A stretch of 64,000 nt of DNA, from assembly GCA_009602735.1 (NCBI GenBank), contig WELA01003597.1, positions 914,958-978,957 of the forward strand, read 5' to 3'. Below are positions 23,729-36,155 of the stretch, in pieces. Positions within the stretch are counted from its first letter, which is position 1. The number at the start of each line of letters is the position of its first letter. Source of the DNA: Mesotaenium endlicherianum. Its lineage: Eukaryota; Streptophyta; Zygnematophyceae; Zygnematales; Mesotaeniaceae. Position numbers and translations under genes: made by a program. The notes below the pieces were generated by a model that saw only the letters and a program-made list of their open reading frames with translations, had not been told where the DNA came from and searched no databases.

Positions 23729-26295
23729 GGGGGGGGGGGGGGAGGGGATTGTGCAGGTGAAGTGCGAGTACAGCATGGCGGCGTTCAGCACGGGCGAGCG
23801 GAGGCGGCGCACCAAGGGCGACCGGCGCAGCACCGAGATCTCGCTCGTCATCCGCAACACCATGGACGCCGCCATCCTCACGCACCTCATGCCGCGCACG
23901 CAGGCGCGTAACCCTTCTCACTCCTTCCCCCCCCNNNNNNNNNNNNNNNNNNNNNNNNNNNNNNNNNNNNNNNNNNNNNNNNNNNNNNNNNNNNNNNNNN
24001 NNNNNNNNNNNNNNNNNNNNNNNNNNNNNNNNNNNNNNNNNNNNNNNNNNNNNNNNNNNNNNNNNNNNNNNNNNNNNNNNNNNNNNNNNNNNNNNNNNNN
24101 NNNNNNNNNNNNNNNNNNNNNNNNNNNNNNNNNNNNNNNNNNNNNNNNNNNNNNNNNNNNNNNNNNNNNNNNNNNNNNNNNNNNNNNNNNNNNNNNNNNN
24201 NNNNNNNNNNNNNNNNNNNNNNNNNNNNNNNNNNNNNNNNNNGGGGGGGGGGTGCTCACGTCCGTCGACAATGATGAGGTACAGCATGGTCCCCAGCACG
24301 GCGGCAAATACGACAGCCAGCACGGGCACCACCTCCATCACCTTGTGCTGCCAGCATCCCCGCCAACCTCCTCCGCTGTCCCCACCACCCCGATGCAACT
24401 GCTGCTGCTGCTGCTGCTGCGGCGGCTGCTGCGACTGCACCGCTGGCCCCCCGGCGACCTGCTGGCCCCATCCCTTGAACGACGCAGAGCCATCATAAGG
24501 GCCCTCTGAAGAAGAGCAGCCTCGGGGGTCCCGGTCCTCCGCCGCTGCGCCAGCGGCAGCTCCCCCATGAGAACTGGAGCCGGCAGTCACGGCCTCGCGC
24601 AGAGGCGATCGTGCCGTGGACAGCCGCAAGAGAGGCGAGAGGGGAGCCTTGGACGCAAAATAGGCTTCCGCATGCAGCGCGGGCGCGTCTGCCTCGTCGT
24701 CCGCAGCCAGCCTGCCGTCTAGAAGAGCCCTGTGCTGCTGCTGATGGGTGCTGCTGGAGCTGTCCAGTGATGAGTTGGACCCCCGCCGCACAAAGGGCAC
24801 GGGGTCCACCTCCACGCGCCACTCGTCCCGCCCGGAGCTTGAGGGCCTCTCCTCAGCGTCGTCGTCAACAGCAGCAGCTGTGGGGGGCTTGCTGGTGGCT
24901 CCCAGCAGAGGCACGAGCACGCTCGACTTGGGCATGCCCGCGCCTGGTGCGCCCTTGTCCGCCCCGAAGAGCACCCGGCTGATGCTGCTGATGGCAGGCG
25001 CCTGCGTGGTCTCTCTCTGAAACAGCCGCCTGCCAAACGTCTTCACGATGTTGAGGCCCTTGCTGCCAGCGGCTGCTGCATTCTCGCCAAGTGGCTCGAT
25101 CAGGTGCAGGGGGAACAGGGAGGATCGGCGCGTGGGGGGGATGCTGGCAGCTCGGGCCTCGCCTACGTCAGGCGTGTCTTCCCACGAGTCCACCTCCCAC
25201 ACCCCATCTGCCACATCTTCTGCACAAACAAAACCCGCCTCAATGACAAAGGCATGAGGATAGAGCAAGGAGGAGGTGGAGGCTATATGCTGCCATCCCT
25301 CGACTGCATGGCTTCAGAAGTGCTTAGGAGTATGGCAAAAGGATGTCACATGTGACAAAGGAGCAACAGCGACGAGGCAGACTCATGCTGCCTCCCGCGG
25401 CCTAGCAGCAGCTCTTTACCCCATGACAGCAACAATCCCTGCCTCCTGCCAGAGGCTCAACCTCTGTCCCCTGCACCTCGCGTCAGCGCCACCAAGTACT
25501 TGCAACAAGCAGTATGGGCACGTCGCAGTCCCCTAGAGTAGTAGCTTATTGACCACTGAGCAACAGACGAGTGAAAGGAACACTGTGCTCCTGCGAGTGA
25601 CAGAGCCACTGCATGTTCCTGTTGACCCGCGACAAACTTGCAAAATGCTTTCTGCAGCTTGACACACATTCAAACGCCCACCTGAAAAGTCCCATAATAA
25701 AGAAAGAAGAGTTTTTATAGGTCGTGGTACTGAACAGGAGAGCCCGGCCAAACCCCGTTGAACATTGCCCGTAATTCTCATGACCCTTACCAGACTTTCA
25801 GTATACCTGGTAGAATAACCAACAATGGATACATAGGCCCGAAGACTTCATACTAACCGTGGGAGACAGTGCACCTCGACAAAGGTGATTCTTTCTCATA
25901 TCTACAACAGACACGTTCTCCCTTACCAAACGGAGCCCAATTATACGCCAAATATCACGTGCAGATATGACGTCATGCATTCCTCAGCCTACACCTTCTC
26001 ACTGCCCTCAGGCTTCTTCCAGTGCTACAATGCCACTTCTAGATCCAGGACCAATAGCAGTATTTCTCGAAGGCCCCTGCCTCTCACAAGGTTTGAAGAG
26101 GTTGAGGTGAGGAGAAAAAGAGACATAGTCAACACTCCAAGAATATTTAGGTCTTGGAACAAGGTTACCCAAGAGTGAAAGAAGGGAGCATACAACAGTA
26201 TATTCCACTAGCCATTCCTCACTTATGTCCAGGAAATCACCTGCAAGCTCGTCATAAGCCTCGTCGATGCCCGCACTATTGCCAGAACTTTGCAT
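21512..26295 (-). CDS. TBL/DUF231 (PC-esterase) family protein, catalytic residues replaced
   Basis: Four exons on minus with matching phases: 26241-26295, 24260-25219, 21921-23107 and 21512-21778, 2469 nt or 822 residues. Residues 1-310 are an acidic, Ser/Gln-rich cytoplasmic part with a poly-Gln run. Residues ~312-335 form one membrane span (VPVLAVVFAAVLGTMLYLII), giving a type II Golgi-style topology. The lumenal part has the TBL domain: GDGKWV, PLY, CPYMRDDWDCHKYG, WRWEPSQC, PRFDARAFL, then FVGDQTAANAFDSFVCML (~420-437), and DCVNWCLPGVPDTWNEL near 788-804. TBL proteins O-acetylate wall polysaccharides through a GDS serine and a DxxH histidine. Here these read GDQ and DxxN, so it may be a non-enzymatic relative. 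The intron 23108-24259 contains the N gap and an antisense RRP41 exon, so the exon 2-3 join is inferred from phase. Confidence 0.88.
23108..23180. repeat. CA/GT microsatellite
   Basis: Dinucleotide run, interrupted by GCA/CGCA units, next to the acceptor of TBL exon 3. On minus it makes up the pyrimidine-poor GTGTGT stretch before TGCAG. Confidence 0.9.
23687..23742. repeat. (GT)n-(GA)n-(G)n microsatellite
   Basis: GT repeats, then GA repeats, then a run of about 17 G, ahead of the RRP41-like exon. Similar homopolymers flank the nearby N gap. Confidence 0.95.
23757..23907 (+). pseudogene. RRP41: Orphan exon of exosome subunit RRP41 (RNase PH-like)
   Basis: Preceded by TTGTGCAG and ending near a GT at 23908, this plus-strand stretch encodes VKCEYSMAAFSTGERRRR, then TKGDRRSTEISLVIR, then NTMDAAILTHLMPRTQ. 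That is the signature middle segment of RRP41/EXOSC4, a ring subunit of the RNA exosome. The segment is uninterrupted and strongly conserved. The rest of the gene is missing: upstream DNA to 23108 and downstream DNA past the N gap (TBL exon 2 resumes at 24260 on the other strand) show no other RRP41 exon. It is either a captured gene fragment or, since it adjoins an assembly gap and microsatellites, a misplaced contig end. Typed as pseudogene because the gene is incomplete here; the exon itself is intact. Confidence 0.8.
23935..24242. other. Assembly gap (308 N)
   Basis: Lies inside TBL intron 2, flanked by C and G homopolymers. Confidence 0.99.
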
Positions 26296-27284
26296 TATAA
26301 TATCCTTGACGCTACTTAACTTACAAGTTTACGTCAGGCTCGTTTCTAGATGGTAAGTCAACCAAAAATAACTACAAACTATTTGCTGTAGAGTTGCTGC
26401 GTCAGGTCATTAGGAGCTACTATATTCATATGATTGAGACTTTCACACAGAATCATAAAGATAGCATCTGTACATGTCTGCCTAACTGCATATGCTTTCA
26501 CGACGCACTCTCAGCGACAGAAGGCGTATGATGTGCACCTTATTTGGGACCATCCCCCTATGAAAAAGCAGCACCTGGAATGGTGGAAGCCGTGCAGGTG
26601 GATGTTTGACATGGTTTGACGTGTGTGAGCATGTGCCTCGTCTGGCCTCGCCTGGTCTCGCCTGGTCTCGCCTGGTCCGACGAGGCGCCAGTACATTGTC
26701 GTTGGCAATCAGTGGACTATTGTAAGTTCGTACAGCGCGAGGGATGTGCCCAGGTCAAGGTTGCCCGTCCGGAATAGACCGGGATGTCCAGAACGTTTGG
26801 AACTTGCCCGTCAACCTGCATCAACCTGGCCATCATAAGTGGAAATTCGTACCATTTGTACCAATAGCTCCTGACAACCTCAACGTTAACAGGAAAGGCG
26901 TCCAACGTCGTAAATATCTAATCAGGTCAATCTAATAGTAGTCGGCGTCGTGTTCGCAGGAAAATAAAAGGGCCTGTTCCTTATAGGGTGCTTATCTCAA
27001 GCTCTTTAAGAAGAAGAGGAAAGACCGGATCAAGGGAAATAGATGCAAGCAGATACTAGAGAAAGACTACCATAGGTTCTCAATGCTCCATCTTTCACAT
27101 TAATCTTGTGTTGATAAATACGCCTCTGATACTATGAGGGAGGTCGGAAAAGGAGTAAGTTAGAATTAAGACTGTGGAGAGTTCTACTAGCGAAGCCTGT
27201 TACTTTTGATTGAGTTTTGATATTTCTCCTACTTATCAGTTGCCCGCAGAAAGGCAGGATCACTTGAGAGAATAGTGCCCCGTT
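26296..27284. other. Divergent intergenic region between TBL and CGL160
   Basis: Should contain both promoters, since the genes diverge from it. No clear TATA box was assigned. A decamer repeat lies at 26638-26685. Confidence 0.5.
26638..26685. repeat. Tandem decamer repeat
   Basis: About four copies of CTGGTCTCGC/CTGGCCTCGC in a row. Confidence 0.85.
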
Positions 27285-30200
27285 ATGGCTTCTCTTACCT
27301 GTGGGCAAGCATTTGCAACCTGTCTTTTGGTTATAAGCCCTGTCAATGGGCTCAGCTCTCTTAACCCCACGCCTTGCTGTTCATTGCCATGCCCTGCCGG
27401 CCCTACTCCACGTACAACTCGTACACATCTCGGCATCTCCTGCGATGCTACCCCCAAATATTCGAGAGGTGATTCTCCCGGCGAATATGGAGGACCGCCT
27501 ATAGATGTTCGTCCGAGGAAGGTCTGGGGGGGTGACAATAAGGACCCTATATCAAACAAAGAGGAATATATATGGAATACGGAGTGGATGAAGAGGTTGG
27601 ACCTAGAAGAAAGGCAGGCTACAGCAGCTAGAGAGGCAGAAGAGAGGAAGAAACAGGTATTCCGAGCTATGGGGACATCTTTCTTTTGAAACTGGGCCGT
27701 TTTGGTCTTCATCATTTAGAAGGCCATGCATGCGTGCTTGGATCGAAACGGGTCATCGAGCTGTTGCTGTGGGGAGCTCCTCAAACATCTCGTGTTAGCC
27801 TTACAGGATTGGTGGCTCCCTTTGGCCTGAGGCCTAAATATTGACTATTGCCAGTCTGTAGCTCCTCTTTTCTACTCATGAATTAGATGGTCAAAATGTC
27901 AGCTAGCCAGCAGAGATAAATGTGGGGCGTGGGTTGGAGTCATAGAGACTACTGTGGCGGAGACAGAGGTGTCAATACAAATTTGGATGCAAGCAAGCAA
28001 GGGGCCTGCTGCTGAGGGAGGGCTCTCACGTGGGGGGGGTGCCTGGACGCGCAGGGCAAGGAGAAGGACTCAGGGTTTCTCAGTTTGGGCAGGTCGCTTG
28101 CCCTTGACAGGTATGCTCCCGCTCACGCTCACTCCTGCCTGCCTGCCTGCTGAATCATCATCGTCATGGTGGTGTTCGTAATGCCCCAAAAGCTACGATG
28201 AAGGCGTGGTCGAGTTGAGGCATGTCTGAGGTCACCCACATCAGAACACCAGTGCCAGGTAAGCGGAGGAAGGCAGACAGCACGTTCTGAAGCGCGATAG
28301 GTAGTGGGGTGATTGGGAGGGCTCAGTATAGAAGTGGACCTGAGCGCCGAGCTCAATCAGCCCTCCAAGGCAACTCTGGAGCGCCAGGTGGCAGCTGCTC
28401 GACAGGTGGCCCTTGATGTAAGAGACCTCCCACTTGCAGAACTTTCAGAGCATGGAAGGGTGGAATGCGCAGCGCTGAAGGAGCAGCAGCACACTCAGCA
28501 AGGGCGTGGCTGAGGGGGTGAGGGGGGCACAGGAGGAGAGGAAGAGGCAAGCGGATGTCGACAAGGTGAAGTGGCAGTATGCTCCCACGCGCAAAGAGGA
28601 GGCCAAGTGGCAGAACGACAGCAAGTTCACCGTGGGCGGCACTGTATGACCCCCTCCTTGGCTCTGTCCCAACAACCGAGTCCTAGCTGTGTCTCTCTTG
28701 CGTGCGTGCGTCCGTCCATGAGCCTGCAGCAGCAGGAAGAAGTTGAAACACCTCTCTTTTTCGATACTGCAGTCCCGCCCGCTCTTGTTCTGCCCGTCTT
28801 AGGTGGCAGGTAGGCAGACAGGCAGGCTACATGGGGCAGGGCAAGGGTGCTCACTCTTGCAGTTACGTGCTTGATGTGAGGGGGGGTGGCAGAGCACGCT
28901 GCTCAAGATCCCGGCGCACGTGAAGCGCGACCCTGATGCGGACAAGCTGGCCGAGTGGGAGGCCGGCAACAAGAAGTTTCTCAAGGTGCGCCCCCCCCCC
29001 TCCGCCACCACCACCGGGAGGAGGAGGTGTTATTCATTAACCAGCTGCCTGTTGCTATCTCCAACAAACTCGGGCCCTCAGGCTGTGCCTCGCTGCTGCT
29101 GGGGGGGGAGGGGAGGGGGGCGCACAGCTCAAGGACGACTTGCAGCTGTACACGCTGGGCATCGGCGGCGCGTGCGCTGTTAGCGCCTGCTTCACCTACA
29201 GCCCGCAAGTGGGCGCCAGGTGCGCGCACGCGGGCTTGCCCGACCCCCCTCCTCTCACTTCTCCTGCAGTTAGCAGCTGCAACGGCAGTCGGAGCTGCAC
29301 GTAGCTGCAACAGTAGCTGGCCGCTTTGACGTGTGTTGGGGAGGGGAGGAGGGTGGGTGCAGCTACACGGCGGGGCTGGTGGGGGCGCTGGCGTACATCC
29401 GCATGCTGAGCAACAGCGTGGAGTCCGTGGGTGCCTCCTCCCTGGCTGCGGGCGTCAAGTAAGCTGGGCGCTTCTCCCCCTCCTGACGCTGTTCTGTCCT
29501 CACTGGGAGCAGAAGATGGAGGGGAAGAGGGAAGCATGGAACCTGCTGCTATTTGGGCGCCAGCTGTCTGTCTATCTGTAACTGATTGATGTTTCTCACT
29601 TGAGGCCCAGTCTTACCACTTCTGAAAAACCGACTGCAGTCAGGCAAGTGGGGGAGGGGGCATATGTGGCACCTTCAGCCGCATCGTGATCATCAGGGCC
29701 TGTTGAGCGCGCTCTGCTGTTGTTGGAAATTGTTCGTCAGAGGCTGCTCGCAGAGAGAGGACTTGCAGTGCAGCACTAGAAGTAGGAGCTGGTCTGGTGG
29801 TAGATGATCAATGCCCCTCAAGCACACTGGCTGGGGCTTCTCCTCGTCACCTGTCATGCATGTCCTGCGCAAGGGGGGGGGGCAGAAGTCTCTGCGTATG
29901 TTTGTTCTCTGAGGGGGGTCAGAGTGCGTTCTTGTGAGTGAGCAGGGGGGCGCTGGGGCAACAGAGGATGCTGGTGCCGGTGGTGCTCGTCATGGCCTTC
30001 AACCGCTGGAACGCGTGCGTCTCTCTCCTCTTCCCTCTTCCAACTTCAAGGGGGGCGCAACTACAGTTTCCTGTCCTCTTACGCCTTATGATGGTCTAGG
30101 CTCTTGCTGCCACTGTCGTGGTGTCCAAATTCATGGGGCCAGCTTCTGTCATGCAGTGTGAGTGTAGCGATAAGTAAGCTTTGTCTCTCCCTGCTATTGT

Positions 30201-30357
30201 GTGATGGGTCTGCAGAATTGTGGCTCTGCAATATGATGTGATGCCACTGGAGCTCATACCTATGCTCATTGGCTTTTTCACATACAAGGCGGCCACGCTT
30301 GTGCAAACTTTTCAAGAAGTGCTGGCACCTTACGAGCCAAAGCAGGGCGACCTGTGA
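27285..30357 (+). CDS. CGL160: CGL160, chloroplast ATP synthase assembly factor
   Basis: Nine exons with matching phases: 27285-27656, 28055-28110, 28327-28417, 28533-28643, 28893-28985, 29128-29219, 29363-29458, 29946-30014 and 30216-30357, 1122 nt or 373 residues. Residues 1-~50 are a Ser/Thr/Pro-rich chloroplast transit peptide. The conserved N-terminal part has GEYGGPP, RKVWGGDNKDPI and EEYIWN, then SGFLSLGRSLALDSIEVDL. From ~241 the membrane domain, related to bacterial AtpI, shows LYTLGIGG, SYTAGLVGALAYIRMLSNSV, RMLVPVVLVMAFNRWN and PLELIPMLIGFFTYKAATLV. CGL160 is a thylakoid protein that promotes assembly of the CF1Fo ATP synthase. It is restricted to the green lineage, which identifies the host. 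No stop or frameshift is seen, so it should be functional. Confidence 0.93.
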
Positions 30358-31080
30358 TGTTGGATAACTTATGCCAACGTACACATAAGATTAGACAAAA
30401 AAAACAGTTATCTCTATGTGCACTACATCGTCTACCCGTATCACGTGCAAGTCCTCATACTTGGAGTCATACGAAGGCTCTGTTTGACAAGGCACAAAGT
30501 TGCATGCATTCAGGAGAAGTGTTGAGTACAAGTGCTGCATGAAAGCATTCCAAATGTTACGCGATGTTTTTGAACTCACTTCACGCTGCACTAGAAGAGT
30601 GCTTTCCCCCTTTCGTATATACCTGAAAGTCTCATAGTCCACTGGCAATTGACCTTGAGGTTGAGATGGTCTCATCCCCACAACACAGTGTAAATTCTCC
30701 TCTCTACTACCCGATGCCTTTCAGTAAGGAACACTAGTCCACTAGCTTGCCGCAATTCTGCGAGGTTGCCTATTGCCAGCGCCCAACATCTCTTCTTGAT
30801 GTCTCTGAGAAGAAGCAATGCGAACACAGACAGAAGGGTGTGGTGTGGTCAGGAGTGCATGCATAAGCAAGCAGGTATCGAGTATTACTGCCGTCTATAT
30901 AGTACCGATGTTACACAAGCAGCTGTAAAACTGCTATATGTCCTTTATGTATATATGCAACCCTTGAACTAAATGAGTAGTACTACCTCTATACCTCCAC
31001 CCCAGTTTCTACAGCTTGGTCAGCTCAAGGCTTGGGCAATTCCATCACCTGTGGGCTCCCTTAGAGGTAAGAGTGATGAT
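30358..31080. other. Convergent 3' flank of CGL160 and CASP-like gene
   Basis: 3' UTRs of two convergent genes. A minus ORF of 96 codons at 30391-30681 has no recognisable feature. Confidence 0.5.
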
Positions 31081-33012
31081 CTAATGGCGTCTCACAGCAG
31101 CTCTCGTGAAAATCCAAAGGGTTGGTAAGAAAAGAAAGAATGTGATGATAGCGAAAGTAGCGGCAGTACGGGTGCGCACGCAGTAGGTCGAGAATATGAA
31201 TGAACCCTGCCGCCCACCCAATCACATCATCCATGCGTTCAGTCAAGGCCAACACGTGAAAATAAAAGCTAGCCATCGAAAAATGAAAACGTGTGTGTAA
31301 CGTCAAGCTGTGGGCCAGGACTCGGCCCCGTGAATGAACATCCATCCATCCATCCTCTTGAGGTTAGCCTCACTCCCGAAAACTGCTCAGCGGTTGCTCA
31401 AGTCTGCACAACACGTTGCAGTATGTCTTCCATTGCACAAATACCCAGCCGCCTCTGGTGGACATGCGTGTTCGTAGAGAACCCGCCGGCTAAGTCTTAA
31501 ATAAGCAATGGCGACATCATCTGCATTTCTCAAGTCCCACTGCAGCAGGCGTATGGCACTGACCTGGCAGTACCCGGCAAGGACACCTGTCCCTCTATCA
31601 GCGAAGGTGATCAAAGCGGCGGCAGCAGCCCCGCCAGCCAGGACAAACCACGTCATGATCTGCCATCCACCAATAACACCAGCATCCACAACTGAACACA
31701 TGCGGCGGCCGCATGGTGGCAGTCCCCCACTCCGGCAGCGGTTGCAGCAGCATGGCACCTGCCAGGCATGGTGGCCGCTCGGACAGGCGGGCTTACCAGC
31801 TGCAGTTGTTGGCAACGGCGGAGCACTCACAAATTCGAGGGTGAGCAGGGTGCAGCGCCTTCCGGAGGCGGATATGAGGAGGCTGATGTTGTACAATAGG
31901 CGACCCAGCGCCCATGCGCCCGTGATGACTGTGGTCGCCACCAAGAACCGGTACGCCTGTGCATTCCCCCACCACAACCACTCCATCGCCCTCACTGAAA
32001 ATGGATAAACTAAGAAAACAGGCCTCCTCAGCTCCAGTGGGAGCTGACGGATCAGAAGCGGTGCTCGTTTGCGCACAGCTACACTTGTAGTGCAGTGAGA
32101 TATGATATCCTGGTGCCAAATTCATGACAATTGAACAAAGATCCCACACCAGCACGAGGCTCAGCCTCAGCCTCAGCCTCAGCCCAAGCCCAACCCCACA
32201 GGCAGCTGCCGTATCTTCTACGTGGAGGGCAAGCAGCAGCTATACATTCTGGGAGGACGGAAGGACAGGACAAACTGACGAGAAAGTCGGAGAAGAGGAG
32301 GCCATTGTGGGAGGCGGACGCCATCACAGAGAACGCGATGATAGCCGTTGCCAGCTGCAGGCAGCGCCAGAAGATCTCCCAGCCGCGGCGTCCCACGGCC
32401 AGCACCGTGCCCACAGACGCCTTGGCCGCCCGCCCCACCTTATCTGCACGCCCCTCTTGCCCGCCCGGATGAGGTCGCGTGCACAACCACTCGAGTCTGT
32501 CACCAGGAGCTGGGTCCAGTGGGCACCAAGTGGCAAAAAGAGGCAGCTCTTGTGATTTGAATCTGACAGACTAAGCGACCAAGTGCAAGAGGAACCGACA
32601 TGGGCAAAGCCTGCGGGCCTGCCTGAGGCCAAACCTCATGACAGTGCGACAGGAGAGCCAGCCAGAGACACACAGCCACCAGAGCATGAGAAATGAAACA
32701 TCGTGAACAAGAATGCACTTGCCATATCAACAGAACATTGGGGGTTGCCACGCAGTATCTCAGGCCCACCCAGAAGGAGGAGGAGGAGAAAGGATCAACA
32801 AAGATATCAACCACTCGCAAACGTGGAGATGTGAGGAGTCAGTTGACCATGGATCACCCAGAATCACCTGTGTGAATGCCGACTTTTCCCAGAGAGGGCG
32901 GACCGCCAGCAGGCGCTGCCCGAGCTCCTCCTGCTGCTGTAGCAGTCCCCTGCTGCTGCACCGGTGCTGTCACACCGCCAGGTGGCGGGCCAGGAGGCAC
33001 TGACCTCGGCAT
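31081..33012 (-). CDS. CASP-like four-span membrane protein (minus copy)
   Basis: Five exons on minus with matching phases: 32868-33012, 32280-32443, 31831-31980, 31564-31659 and 31081-31206, 681 nt or 226 residues. The N-terminus (ATG 33012, uncertain) is Pro/Gly/Ala-rich and cytoplasmic. Four spans follow: TM1 around LQLATAIIAFSVMAS, TM2 around AYRFLVATTVITGAWALGRL, TM3 around MTWFVLAGGAAAAALITFAD and TM4 around AATFAIITFFLFLPTLWIF, ending AAVRRH. This is the CASP/MARVEL layout. CASPs form membrane scaffolds that guide local wall modification in plants, and the role of algal members is not known. The acidic residue before TM3 is Glu where the neighbour at 35189-36155 has Asp. The exon 3 start has an alternative acceptor at 31994. 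Confidence 0.82.
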
Positions 33013-35188
33013 GGGAGTAGGCCGAATGGGCGGAGCCTCGACATCCTTCTCCTGCACTCCTGCTGCCACACACAAGGATGACCATGATATGACGACAAAA
33101 CAATCTTCTGAGTTTCCACCTTATATTTGTACAACAGCATGTTTTCTATATGGTATACAACACTTCTCAGGCCATAATACAAATCTAAGACTGCAGATAT
33201 GTAAGCGAGTACGTAGTGGCTTGATTGCATCCAGGTAGTTGCTATGATGACCCAGTACCTTCTTCAGCCATGCGAGCTGTGGCTCACAAAGAGAGTGGAT
33301 GCAGTCAAAGACGTGCAATAACCCAAAAATTGCCGCTTCAAGTTTGTAGCTGTAGCTTCCAAGTGCAATCCTTCACCTCTCACCACTGTTTCCTGCACAG
33401 CAATCACCTCTTTAGTCTCAGCACCTCCTGCTAGCATGCGTTCAGAGGCAACTTAACACCCTATGACAATTCTCCAGGCAGAACACATTTTGAATCTTCG
33501 CTAACATTCACAAATTTTGTAGAAGCTAGTAAGAGGTGAATAAGCTCTTTAAATGCACAATTTTTGCCCAAAACGGGCAGGCTGTAATCATACAGTACAC
33601 GTTAAATGCAGCTTGATATTGGTGTTTCAAGTTGCTATGGTGCCTCACCTGACGACTATTTCAAACGCAAGAAGCTCATTTTGTGAGGAACAACTTATGC
33701 CTCTCAAACTCTTACACCGTTTCAAGTGGTCTCGACAGATACATGACAAGATATTGCAGAAAAATTACATGGCATTGGTGTTAACACCATGTATGCCAGG
33801 GCACGTTGACAAACAAACCTTCTGTAAGCTAAAAGCTCGGTGCCGTAGCCAATATATCTGGTCGCGTACAGAGGCCTGCCCTTTCTCTGGAATGAAAAGC
33901 AAATAAAGGGTCCTTCCAACCCGCCAAAGACATTCGCAATCTCCCTTCTGCTTAGCTGCTTTGGCGCACATTGTGAATGCCTCGTTAGTTGGACATCTAT
34001 ATCACCTGCCTTTTTCCGTTTGCAACTTCCGACAATAACAAAGTTTCCGCGTCAGCCTGCCTTGTTGTTATATTCTTTCTCTTACGGCTCTTGCAGTCAG
34101 CATCACATGCACCATCACGAGTCGCAGCAGAAAAGCTCCTCGTGGAGACGTACTCCGTTGTTAACTTAACAGTGGAGGCTCAAGCGAAACGTTTCGATCT
34201 CGAGGCTTACATGCATTGGGCACGAAAGCACGAAGTGGCACCTCTTATATCTCCGAATTATTCTTGATCCTTGCCGGTCACATGAATCACAACCATGCGA
34301 CGTGGGAAACTGCCCATAGTAGGAGCGTAAGAGCGTCAGGGTAGAAAATGAGATTGAAAGCAGCTCTGCTGTCTTGCAGCATGCGTCGTGACCAACTGAC
34401 ATGCCTTACCGCTGCAGCATGGGCCAGGCTGGCAGAAAGAGTTCGGCCGGCTGTTTCTTCTTACATATGCAAATTTACAGAGCAGCTGGTAGAGGGCATT
34501 GTATACAGATCCGGTCAAGGTTGAAGACATCCACTTTAACCTCCATCCTCCTTTGGCGATGGCACCCTTAATGATGACATGTTCTTTCGTCTCGCTTGGA
34601 GTTGTGAAGAAGCTGTGAGAATTTTTATGAGGGTGTGCGAGCTCTTTATTTGAAGACCATTTTAGCTCCCGTAAAACATGTCGTGAGCTGTTGACGAGCT
34701 GGTCAAACAGAGCTTCATCTTGCCGTTCTAGTTGGTTAGGCAGAGTGCAACCGGTGTGTAGCATGCTCCGATATTAGCTTCTGCACATCAGAGGGTATAA
34801 AGGTGCAGACATTTTCATGGCAACTACAGGGAGACCTACACCAACCGCAAGTACTGTTTCAGGTGCACCAAGGCCAGCAGATGGGAAGCTGCCACGTCTA
34901 GAAAAAAAACGTGGTCCTTACCATTTGCTTAGCCCTTTCCTGCGATTCCTCCAGGTGTGAGAAGCTATCTCTGCACAGCACACTACAGTTCTAATTGCAA
35001 ACTAGACGGGATGTTTGTTATGATTATTATGAAGTTCGTCTGAACTTCTGTTTGAGAAGCTGTAGTGTGAAGTTACTTCCCTCGCGGCATCTCAGTAAAG
35101 TTGATGTCCACTTATGTGCATCGTATATTTGTTCACTCCACTTGAATCTTCTCTTTGAAAATCTCTATTCTCAATAGCTGACGGGCTG
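33013..35188. other. Region between the two CASP-like genes, no recognised gene
   Basis: Head-to-head promoters or first exons of the two CASP-like genes should lie here. ORFs at 33553-33906 and 33989-34267 (plus) and 34336-34764 (minus) have no family motif. Confidence 0.45.
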
Positions 35189-36155
35189 ATGAGGTTTGGC
35201 TCCTTCACCCTTCTATGGATGCAAACAATGTCGTTGGCCAGTCACCTAGTTCCAACAAGAACTAATGGGTGCGGTGACCAGGGATTGCTGTGGCCCCCAC
35301 GTGTCATGCAGATTCGCCCTCTGTTCTTTTCTCTGAGCAGTTTGCAGCAGCAGTCTGCGCATTCTCGGCCGTCATATCGTCCACCAAAGATGGAAACGGA
35401 CTCAACGGGCTCAAGTACTCTGAGTTCATGGGGCTGACATACCTGGTAGCGGGCACTGTGATAGCGGCAGCATGGGCGCTGTTCATGCTCATGCTGGACG
35501 TCTTTCTGCTGTGCTTGGGGATCACCATTCACATGCGTGCTCTCCCAATCTTCTACCTTGTGATGGACTTTGTATGTCCCATTCCCATTCCACATCTCCC
35601 TGACTTTGCTGCTTGAGGGTCTGCCATAATCATTGCCCCTGGGGAATCACCCGTCGTGCTGATTTTGTCATTACCTCTTATCCCCTGTTCTGTTGTGGGT
35701 GGAGCTGTAGAACAACAGGAAAAGTAGTGCTTCGCCTTTGGTTGAAGTGCATGCGCGTATCTACTCTCCGTATGTTTTTCCATGTTCGTTTTTATGTTGC
35801 AGCCCTATGACGTTGCTGCTGGATTTAGGTGCTGTTTAACACTCTTGAGGTTGAGGTTTCACAAACTGCCTGCCCTTTATTTTCTCATTGTTTCTAAATA
35901 TTGCTGTCATGCTAGGTGGCTTCAAGCTTTGCCCTGTCAGCGGGAGCAGCGGGGGCAGGCATCACAACTTTCAGTGATCGTGGCGCCTATCCGTATGCCC
36001 AGGCGTTTTGTCAGGGAGATACTCCATGGAATTTCTTTTGCTCCAGGGCAAAGGCAGGAGTAGCCATGGCACTCATTTGTTTCTTCTTCTTCCTACCGTC
36101 CATTGCTCTTGACATCATATACATCTCCCTAGAGACTGACAATAGTGGTAGTTAA
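35189..36155 (+). CDS. CASP-like four-span membrane protein (plus copy)
   Basis: Three exons with matching phases: 35189-35240, 35348-35571 and 35916-36155, 516 nt or 171 residues, normal for CASP-like proteins. TM1 spans the first splice (MSLA-TAVCAFSAVIS, closely matching LQLATAIIAFSVMAS of the minus neighbour). TM2 lies around LTYLVAGTVIAAAWALFML, TM3 around YLVMDFVASSFALSAGAAGA with the family's conserved Asp, and TM4 around AGVAMALICFFFFLPSIALD. A short loop has CQGDTPWNFFCSRAK. The ATG at 35189 may instead be internal if another upstream exon exists. The protein would act at the plasma membrane as a scaffold. Its position head to head with a relative suggests local duplication. Confidence 0.82.

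Noticed and set aside
23486-23911. 141-codon plus ORF before the gap
   Set aside because: It runs through the microsatellite out of frame with the RRP41 exon.
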